Positions 50,999 to 60,800 of a stretch of 64,000 bases of DNA are shown in pieces. Positions within the stretch are counted from its first letter, which is position 1. Every line of letters starts with the position of its first letter. This DNA comes from Rhynchopus sp. YZ270_cl-10 (lineage: Eukaryota; Euglenozoa; Diplonemea; Diplonemida; Diplonemidae): assembly GCA_964035575.1 (NCBI GenBank), contig OZ037922.1, forward strand, positions 992,001-1,056,000, read 5' to 3'. The translations under genes and the position numbers were made by a program. The notes under the pieces are model-generated. The model was given only the letters and a program-made list of their open reading frames with translations, made no database searches and was not told the origin of the DNA.

Positions 50999-52566
50999 CA
51001 ACCTACCTTCCTTCACCCCCCTGTAAGGGCAACCGTAGGTGAAGTAAGGTATAGTATTGAAATCGATGTGGGGGGGGAGTAAAGGGTCAATTTTACAAAA
51101 CCAGATTTTGAGGAAAATTTTAGCCGAAAATGGGCTCCACGTATAAGGAACCGGGCTCATATTTCTCAAAATTTAAGTGGTCAAAAAATTGTCCAATTTT
51201 CGAGATTGACCCCACCACTGCACGGGCGGAGCCCAAAAATGCAAATAAGGACCCTTTTCAACCTACCTTCCTTCACCCCCCTGTAAGGGCAACCGTAGGT
51301 GAAGTAAGGTATAGTATTGAAATCGATGTGGGGGGGGAGTAAAGGGTCAATTTTACAAAACCAGATTTTGAGGAAAATTTTAGCCGAAAATGGGCTCCAC
51401 GTATAAGGAACCGGGCTCATATTTCTCAAAATTTAAGTGGTCAAAAAATTGTCCAATTTTCGAGATTGACCCCACCACTGCACGGGCGGAGCCCAAAAAT
51501 GCAAATAAGGACCCTTTTCAACCTACCTTCCTTCACCCCCCTGTAAGGGCAACCGTAGGTGAAGTAAGGTATAGTATTGAAATCGATGTGGGGGGGGAGT
51601 AAAGGGTCAATTTTACAAAACCAGATTTTGAGGAAAATTTTAGCCGAAAATGGGCTCCACGTATAAGGAACCGGGCTCATATTTCTCAAAATTTAAGTGG
51701 TCAAAAAATTGTCCAATTTTCGAGATTGACCCCACCACTGCACGGGCGGAGCCCAAAAATGCAAATAAGGACCCTTTTCAACCTACCTTCCTTCACCCCC
51801 CTGTAAGGGCAACCGTAGGTGAAGTAAGGTATAGTATTGAAATCGATGTGGGGGGGGAGTAAAGGGTCAATTTTACAAAACCAGATTTTGAGGAAAATTT
51901 TAGCCGAAAATGGGCTCCACGTATAAGGAACCGGGCTCATATTTCTCAAAATTTAAGTGGTCAAAAAATTGTCCAATTTTCGAGATTGACCCCACCACTG
52001 CACGGGCGGAGCCCAAAAATGCAAATAAGGACCCTTTTCAACCTACCTTCCTTCACCCCCCTGTAAGGGCAACCGTAGGTGAAGTAAGGTATAGTATTGA
52101 AATCGATGTGGGGGGGGAGTAAAGGGTCAATTTTACAAAACCAGATTTTGAGGAAAATTTTAGCCGAAAATGGGCTCCACGTATAAGGAACCGGGCTCAT
52201 ATTTCTCAAAATTTAAGTGGTCAAAAAATTGTCCAATTTTCGAGATTGACCCCACCACTGCACGGGCGGAGCCCAAAAATGCAAATAAGGACCCTTTTTA
52301 ATTTTCAACCTACCTTCCTTCACCCCCCTGTAAGGGCAACCGTAGGTGAAGTAAGGTATAGTATTGAAATCGATGTGGGGGGGGAGTAAAGGGTCAATTT
52401 TACAAAACCAGATTTTGAGGAAAATTTTAGCCGAAAATGGGCTCCACGTATAAGGAACCGGGCTCATATTTCTCAAAATTTAAGTGGTCAAAAAATTGTC
52501 CAATTTTCGAGATTGACCCCACCACTGCACGGGCGGAGCCCAAAAATGCAAATAAGGACCCTTTTT
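50999..52566 (+). repeat. 260-bp tandem repeat, six units
   Basis: Units start at about 51001, 51261, 51521, 51781, 52041 and 52308. The period is exactly 260 bp, except for a 7-bp insertion before the last unit. The first five units look identical by eye, so the array is very young. The apparent 70- and 82-residue frames repeated in it are by-products of the repetition. Confidence 0.97.
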
Positions 52567-52838
52567 AATTTGTTCTCTTGAAATGTGTAATTTCATGTTT
52601 TCGCGAAAAAAATGATCCTGCAAGGGTTGAAGGAAGGTGGTTGAAAACAACAATAACAACAAGGACAAGTAATTGCTAAGAAAAAACGGGGTGTGGGGTG
52701 GAAAACGACGCGCGATTTTCGAAACCACCGTAGCATCCTGGCGATTTGCTGGACGTGCTGATGCGCCTGGTGTGATCGATGTGTTGTAGTCTGTGCACTC
52801 TGTGTTCCTTCCACACTGCTCCAACGACGACGACAATG

Positions 52839-53055
52839 TGGGGAGCCTGTGGACAAAAACGAGCTGGAACACGCCGAGCCTGCCGAGCCGACGTCAAACA
52901 ACGCTATCGAGCAGATGGTGCTGGACGAAGAGGACAGCCCCCCTTCTTGAATGTTTCAGATGCTGGCGTCCCAGTGGGTCTGGCAGCGTACGAAGAGCGT
53001 TAGCATACCTGCAGAAGAGCAGAATGCTGGGCGTGTTGTAGATTATTTCTACAGG
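52839..53055 (+). pseudogene. Second copy of the gene-like fragment
   Basis: It matches 7959-8177, but the frame is broken by an extra A in GGACAAAAACGAGC and a TGA at the site of CTTTAACG. It supports the view that this is non-functional cargo spread with the element. Confidence 0.55.
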
Positions 53056-53448
53056 ATGAGTTCCACATCACACCCCGTTTTTTTTCCGATATCAATTACT
53101 TGTTTTTTTTGGGGGGGTTTTTTTTGGGTTGGGTGGTGACCCACCCATTGAGGGGTATGCTGGGATTCACAAGATAGAACGTGATGTGGCGTACCAGTGT
53201 ACCTGTGTACTGTGTGATGTGCGGAAATGACGAGAACTTGTCCATTTCGGCAAATTGACCCCACCACTGGCCGGACGGATTCCGGAAATGCAAATGCCGG
53301 CATTTAAAAGCTTCACCAACGAGAGAAAAAAAGGGTAGTGAAAAGTTGTGAATAGTTGTGAAAAGTTGTGAATTGAATTGAAAATTTGTGAAATGCATAC
53401 CCCCCGGGAAGCACCATTATCAACTCCAAATTGGGCCATAATTTCACT

Positions 53449-53524
53449 CTCGAATCGGTTCGTGCCCCTCTCGTGCCCTTCGGGCACTCGAGGAGCACTC
53501 ACCGATTCTCGAGTGAAATTATGA
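53449..53524. repeat. Hairpin, AATTTCACTCTCGAATCGG type, right copy
   Basis: It is a reverse complement of the left copy at 50206-50282, with the apex CTCTCGTGCCCTTCGGGCAC. Confidence 0.7.
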
Positions 53525-54487
53525 CCCATTATTTGTTGTTAATAAATAGCTATTATTGTTATCAAGATCAGTTGGCGGGTGATATCGTCTAGTTTTATAC
53601 TGTGAATAGGAGAAATGATATCTCTTATTCCAGGACAAAAACCCACCAAATATCATCCCTTTATCTCTTATTCGCCCCCGCTCAGTAAAAAAAAATATAA
53701 ATGTTTTGAAAGAAAAAGAAAGCAAAAAGAAAGCAAAAAAAAAAAAACAAAAAACGGGCCCATATTCAATCGAATCTTACTTACCGTGGGGTAGATCTTG
53801 TTGAGGTGACTAAGCTCGCGAGGCTTATAATCATCTTAAAGGCTGTTCTTGTTATTATTGATTGTTTTTACTATTCAGATGAGTGAAGATAACCAATATG
53901 CAACAGAAATAAAACAGCCATGTTAAAATGGAATATAAATGAAACCTCATTTTGTTCTCTGTTTCTGTTCTACCGCATGCTTAGATGACTGATAAACGGC
54001 CTTAAAAGGAAGAGATAGGTATGTGACGCGCATCCTCGCGTGTTGTCTTCACTAAAAGAACGTAAGGAGAAAAAAGAAAAAAGAAAAAAAAAGAAAAGAA
54101 ACCCGAAAGAAACATTTGGGCTGGTTCAAAGCTAGTTCTCTAGCGAAAACAGACCACGTATGCAACAAACAAAAAGAAATACAGCAACGAACCCTAAAAA
54201 AGAAAAGAAAGAAAGTGGAGATTTGCACAAAACTGTGGCAAACACAACCGAGGCAAACTACACTACCCCAATCAAAAGAAACAACAAAGCTTTGAAAGCA
54301 TGTCATGTCCCAGGCCTTTCACGGTACAAAAAGCTTTTGCCAAAAAGAATTTTTCAGGAGAGGGGGTGAGGCTCATCTCACAGAAACCCTCCATTTTTTA
54401 CAACATTGTTTAGTCATATTTACGACCTTTTTTTTCCTTCTTTGAGCTTGCTTACAGTTTTCCCTGTCAGGCAGCTCCCAATATGCA

Positions 54488-54570
54488 ACACTCTGGGGGG
54501 GTTCGGTAACCCCCGTGGAGTGTCAGTGTGCTTGTATCCCAGAGGGGCTTTGCGCATTGCTCAACTTCAC
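54488..54570 (+). repeat. Family III double hairpin element
   Basis: Outer CACTC/GAGTG and inner GGGGTT-CGGT-AACCCC, then CAGTGTGCTTGTATCCCAGA, GGGGCTTTGCGCATTG and CTCAACTTCAC. Confidence 0.7.
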
Positions 54571-56525
54571 TTTCTTGTTTGGAGATGCATTGTATAGTCT
54601 AGTACAACACCACTCCAATGGGGTGGGCCAGGGGTACGGCGTTTTAGCTTTTACAAAAAATGATTCTTGTGACTTGTTGTGATTCTCCGAAAAAACCAGA
54701 ACACGACGCTTCGCCGTACCCCCGGGCCACCCCATCCAAGAAAACTTAGCGTCCAAATAATTTTTGCAGAGTTGAGCGCGTTGTACGGTGATTTGGTCGA
54801 CTTTTGTTGATTTCATTAAGAAACTCCCTATTATACCATCTATTCAGTAGAATAGTTAGTATATGAAACAATGATTTCGTTAATAAAACATATTTGAAGA
54901 GTGGGGACCCGGTACTTTCCCCTACATAAAAAAGGAATTGAAATCTACTTACTACCCTTTTGTCAAAAAATTGCGTGGAGATCACACAGAAAAAAAAAGC
55001 GAGGTGACTGCACATTCGTCAATTTATCATCGAAAAATAGAAAAGAAAAGTTAGGAAAGTTACACAAAGGTGGCAGCTATGCTATTCCAAAAAAAACAAA
55101 ACAAAAAACACAACAACTTTTTCATCATTCCAAAAAAAAATACAAGGTAATTTCATTGGGTTTGAGAATGGTCTGCATCTCTTCCTTTTGAAAATTCATT
55201 TTTTCCTTTTCGGGCGACTTTTGTGTACAGAACCCGTCCTCCGACATAGTGATTGTCGATGCTACAAAACGGTGTCTGCGCATGAGAATGTAGTAAAGGG
55301 AGGGGTCCGATTGTACAAATAATCGCTAAACCCACCCCCTCTACAGTTCATCATTGTTAAAAATTTCCCCCAACCCCCCCATTTTTTATCTGTCTGTCGC
55401 ACGTATGTGCGCTTTTGCCCCTCATATTAACTTTCCAATTACTTTAACAGTACCCAGTTACACAATGGTCTTGGCCATCCTCCTCAATACCGACACACCA
55501 TAGGATGTGGAAATAATAATGCCAAAATAACTCTCTTCGGCAGAAAAATCCTTGTTGATTGGTTTTCCCCCCGGCCTTTAGTGTGAGGGACCTCATTTCA
55601 AACACAAAAAAAGGTGGTCAGAAACCTTCCGTAGTACAAAAAAAAGGTTTCGGCCGACATTTGAGTACAGATCTTTATACCGATAGGTGGAAAGATGATT
55701 GTCGCCACAACAAAAAAAAAACAGAACAGGAAAGTGGAGATTGCACACAACTGAGACATCTGCACTACTCCAACAATTCATCAAACAAAAAAAGAAAATA
55801 ACACAGAAAATAGAAAAAAGAAAACACACGCACACAGTGATGACTTGTCTAAAAACAAATCCAGCAATAGGGCAGCCTGTGTAACATTCAACATTTTTTT
55901 TTGTTTTGTTTTGGTATTTAGTACATCGTTATTATTTCATAGTCGCCAATGTAGTCGGGCGTTTTATAGTCATCTTTTTTTGCATCTTTTACATTTGAAT
56001 GAAATATGTGTTCACCCCCTCGTGTGTGTTTTGTTTGTCCGCGCTCGAAATTTGCAAACAAAACTAATCAAGTTTTCAAAAAAAAAAATACCCCCTCAAT
56101 TTTCTAGTTTTGAGATCATGGTTAAGTCGTAATCTCATACAAAGTAACGCACTCTTTCTCTTTGACTGGATGTCTACAAAACTAAGAAAAAACAACAAAA
56201 AAGAACAAGAACAAGGACACAGCGCAAATATAACAAAACTTCATAAAAACCCATTCAAAACCCCCCTTTTTTTTAGTAACCACGTCCGCGTGTTTGTACT
56301 GTACTCATCTTTTTTTGCTCGCAACGTTTTGTAAAGGATGATCTGGCATTAGGGAGCTTGAGTTCATCATTTACAGATTTTGTTTCCCCCCCCTTTTTTT
56401 GTTAGTGTTGACAACGTGTCTGCGTCTTCACAGTACCTATAAAGCTTATGCTTCATTTTCCCCAACCGGACCCTACATCACACAGGCCTAATTGCCCTGT
56501 GGCTTCAATGATCTTCGTTCATCTG

Positions 56526-56768
56526 GATGATGAGAGGAAGCGGGAGTAGATGATGTGATTCAGGGGGTACGGACAACCCACGGAAGAACTGTTTCGGGCT
56601 ATATTAAGATTTGCGGAGCACCTTCGGGGGGGAACCACGGGAGAATCCGTTTGGGTGATCACACCAGTAGATCATATAAGATTGTTAATGAAATAGACGG
56701 ACCCATGGTACACCGGTCATAAGGTTACACTGTTTTACTTAGATGGATTTTTTTGTATTTCAGTCAAC
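56526..56768 (+). repeat. Copy of the block found before SF3B2
   Basis: GATGATGAGAGGAAGCGGGA, GGGGTACGGACAACCCACGG, GGAGCACCTTCGGGG, GGTGATCACACCAG and the Family IV module (56700-56768) follow in a similar set to 19020-19315, with the order of the first module changed. CACCTTCGGGAG...ACCACGGAGAA-like stretches can fold. The function is unknown. Confidence 0.6.
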
Positions 56769-57876
56769 TTTTTGGGGAGTATTTTTCTAAAGTTGCAAAA
56801 CACGGCTGTCCCTTATGTGAAGCAGAATACCCCTTTCTTATACGTTCTCTTCTTTGCTTTGAAAGAAGATGAAGCTAGCCGCTTTCTATTTTTTTCAGTT
56901 GTCTTTTTTTTCCTCTGGTTTAGATTCGTCGCATTTTACCCACACATTTCACCTTTTTACACATTTTTTTTTTTCTGCTTTCATCGGGGGCTGGTATCGT
57001 ACAGGTTGGTCCGTCGGAGGTGCCTGCATCAATCACCCCCCCTTTTTTTACTTGCCCGAAAAACCGGGGTCTGGCCCTGACCTCGCTTCTGTGTGCTGTG
57101 GTTGCTTTCACGAGAAGTGGCTTGCTATTTACGGAGACCTAACTATTTTTACTGCAAGCTTATCGGGGGGAAACTCTGGTGGAGGACCGTGGCGGTGTTG
57201 ACGTGCAAATAATCGCTCGTCCAAGCTGGATATAGGGGGCGAAAGACCCATCGACCCATCTACACACTCCTGGCGCAGGTGTCCGGCATGGTGCGGGGAA
57301 GTCGTCCCAGCACCTTTCACCCCTTAGGGAAGTAGTTGTTGCAGGAGGTACCGACAGTACCGGATGGATTTTTTTAAAAAAAATTTTTGAACCGGTCAAA
57401 ACAATAAGTAAAAAAATGTTGTCCGGGAAATAGAATTTTGCCCCCATTTTCTTTGTAAACTAGTTTTTTTTTTGGATAGTTTTTTTGTGTGCACCAGTGC
57501 GATTATACTTTGATGGTTTTTCATCTCACACATACCCATCTGGGTTATACACTTTCTTCTTCTTCTTTTTTTTTCTTTTGCACGACGGTGTAGTGCAAAA
57601 ATAGCTTTTCTTCCAAAAAAAAGAACCCCCGTTCCCTAGTTCCCTGCTCCGTCCCTCTCTTGTTGCCTTTCCAAATAAAAAAAAGTACCAAATACAAAAA
57701 ACTGCGAGTCTTTTTTTTTAATATTGTAAACACACACACACACACACACTTGGGGCCATATTCTGAGCAAGAATTACCCCTACTAGTTATCAAACACACA
57801 CACACTCTCTCTCTCTCTCTCTTATACCCTTTTGTATCTCTACGACACAAAGGAGGGGACACCTTTGATACACAAA

Positions 57877-60800
57877 ATGAAGGAAGTGGCGAAGCTTGGC
57901 GGGCATGGGGACCGGGTGTGGTCTGTGGCATGGAACGGCGAGAACATGCTTGCCAGCGCCTCGGGGGACAAGAACGTGCGCATCTGGCGGAAGTCAGCAG
58001 AAGGCGAGTGGAAATGCACACAGACACTCGAACAGCACCAGCGAACTGCAAGATACGTCTCCTGGTCGAAGGACGGATCGCTGCTCTCGTGCAGCAGGTA
58101 TTTTCCAGATTTATTTCCCCCCCCAAAGGGTTTATGATCTTCCCCTGAGCAACACAAAACCACCAAACACCAAAAGTGGGCATATACTCCGTTCAGGCGT
58201 TTACCACCCTAAATCTGTTATCAAACACACACACAGCCAAATGGGCTAGAGTTCGTTCAGACCTTGCCCATTAATTAGTTATCAAACACACAACACACAG
58301 CTTCGACTCCACAGTGAGCCTCTGGGCGGTGGACCCTGCGCGGGGCGACTTCGAATGTATCGGGCTGCTTGAGGTTTGGCACTCTCTCACATTCCTTTCC
58401 CCCTCTCCCCCCTCCCTCCCTCCACCCCAATTTTCCCCAACCACGTCGCAACCCCTTTGGATTTTTGGATTTTTTTTTTTTGGATTTCCCCCTCAAAATT
58501 CCCAATCCCTCACAAGGAAGAGTGGAGAGGGGGGTTTTTTTTTTGTTTTTTTTTTTTAGAGTCTCCTGCACTCTGTACACAAAGATATGGCAACCATGAA
58601 GGGTTTGGATGACAATGTCGTGGCAACGTTGAAGCGCCCGAAGCCTGACAAGCGGAAGCAGACCGAGGACGTGCTCAACACCAAAGGCGGTGAGTTCGCT
58701 GACTACTTCCTCAAACGAGAGCTCCTCATGGGTGTCTACGAGAAGGGCTTTGAACGTCCTTCACCGATTCAAGAAATCTGCATCCCCGTTGCCATCACCG
58801 GCCAAGACATTCTCGCCCGCGCGAAGAACGGAACCGGCAAGACCGGCGCCTTTTTGATTCCCGCACTTCAGAAAATCAACCCGCAGGACAAATTCACCCA
58901 GGTTGTGGTTTTGGTTCCTACACGTGAACTTGCGTTGCAGACCTCTCACGTTGCCAAGGAGCTGTCAAAGCACATGGAGGGAACACAGATCATGGTGACC
59001 ACTGGAGGCACATCCCTTCAGGACGACATTCTGAGATTGACGAACGCCGTTCACATGATTGTGGCTACTCCTGGACGTCTGGTGGATTTGGCGGCAAAGC
59101 AGGTTGCGAAGCTGGGACGCTGCTCCTTGGTCATCCTCGACGAGGCTGACAAACTGCTATCCCCCGAATTCGAACCGCTAGTGGAGCAGACGCTGAGCTT
59201 CCTCTCCCAAACCCGCCAGGTGCTCCTGTTCTCTGCCACCTTCCCGTCTAACGTCAAACGCTTTGTCGACGCAAACATGAAACAACCCGAGCAGGTGAAC
59301 CTCATGGATGAGCTTACCCTAAAGGGCATTTCGCAATACTATGCTTATCTCGACGGAAGGCAGAAGCTGCACTGTTTGAACTCCCTTTTCAGCAAGCTTC
59401 AGGTCAACCAATCCATCATTTTCTGCAACTCCGTGAACCGCGTGGAGTTGCTTGCCAAGAAGATCACGGAGCTTGGGTACTCCTGCTTTTACATTCATGC
59501 GAAGATGATGCAGGCGCACAGAAATCGCGTTTTCCACGACTTCCGAGAGGGGCAATGCAGAACCCTGGTCTGCAGTGATCTCTTCACCAGAGGCATCGAC
59601 ATCCCGTCTGTCAACGTTGTCGTGAACTTTGACTTCCCAAGGAACTCTGAGACGTACCTGCACCGTATCGGACGCAGCGGTAGATTTGGCCACCTTGGGC
59701 TTGCAATCAACTTCATCACCCACGATGACCGCTACAACCTATACAACATTGAGCGGGAACTTGAAACGGAGATCAACCCAATCCCCAAGGAGATTGACAA
59801 GGCGCTTTACTGCGAATAGAGTGATTTTTTTTGGGGGGGAGGAGGAGGAGGAGTGGTAAAGGGGAGAATGGGGGCGGAGGGAGGGATAAAAAAAAAAAAT
59901 ACAATGTGAAACTGTGTAGAAGGTGATGAAAACATTGTTTCAAAAATTAAAAAAAAAACCGGGAGGAAAATATGCATATTTTTCTTCGGGTTTAAATCTA
60001 ACAAAAAGAGTAACAACAAAAAAAATATGAGGGTGAAGGTGGGGGTTTAGAACAGAGCTTTTTTTTTGTCCCTGATTTGGGGTGAAAATAACACAACAAT
60101 TAAAATTAAAAAAAAGAAGAATACAAAAAAAAAAAAAGGTTGTTCGATGCAAAAAAAAAATACAAAATAATTATAGTGGAGTTCATCCTCGGGTGTCTAC
60201 ACTAATACAACCAAGTTTTCAAAATAAAAAATGTGAAAAATAAGAATGGGGAAAAGGGGTGGGTGGGTGGGGGGGTTTTTTTGGATTATTGGATGTATGG
60301 TGGACACCAATTTATGGTCGCCCACCATAAAACGCATTCATCTTTTCCAAAAAATTATTCTTTTTTTTTGCAAAGGGTGACTAAGCACAGAGAGGCTTAG
60401 GTTCATCTTATAAACATTTTTTTCTCTCCCTTTTTCTTTTCTTTTATATTTTCTTTCCCCCCCATTTTCCCCCCACAAATAAAGATAGTGGAGTTCATCC
60501 TCGGGTGTCTACACTAATACAGCCAAGTTTTCAAAAAAATGATAGTGAAGACTTCCTGAATGGGAGCTGCACTAAACAAACAAATTACCAAAATAAACAA
60601 AAAACACAAGATGACAACTACAGAGTATTCCAATAAAAACAAAAGCTATAATAATACAAAGTTTGCTTGGTTTCCCACCAAACGTGGCTCGTGGTCCCCA
60701 TTTTTTTCCCCCCCCTGTAACAAACGTTTTTTACCCTTCTTTTTGTGTGTATTGAACTGCCTTTTGATACATTCATTTTCCCATATTCCTTTGTTTTTTT

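Larger units (their letters stand above)
50825..53416. mobile_element. Foldback-like element with GTGAAAA ends, hosts the satellite
   Basis: The left end TGGTGCTTCCCGGGGGGT and the right end ACCCCCCGGGAAGCACCA are inverted repeats flanked by TTATC (50820-50824, 53417-53421), a possible 5-bp duplication. Next inside are arrays of TTTTCACAA / TTGTGAAAA (50860-50995, 53335-53400). The cargo is the 260-bp tandem array, the gene-like fragment (52839-53055) and a GACCCCACCAC monomer (53236-53300). The same first two cargo parts occur in the composite element at 5819-8332, whose ends are unrelated. Confidence 0.75.
53525..57800. other. Long intergenic region with hairpin elements
   Basis: No gene with coding character. 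It contains a Family I hairpin (53801-53838), Family II-like elements (54211-54265, 55729-55790), a Family III double hairpin (54488-54570) and a weak Family I copy (56337-56376). It also has the block shared with 19020-19315 (56526-56768), and CA and CT runs (57731-57750, 57806-57822). The stretch 56900-57330 has higher GC and open frames of up to 110 codons on + and 95 on -, but none with recognisable content. Confidence 0.5.

Noticed and set aside
51130-52209. Repeated identical 70- and 82-codon frames
   Set aside because: They arise from the 260-bp tandem repeat on both strands and show no coding character.
56869-57330. Possible gene in the GC-richer part of the spacer
   Set aside because: Frames on both strands are short, start in T-runs and show no recognisable motif; no acceptor-ATG layout was found.
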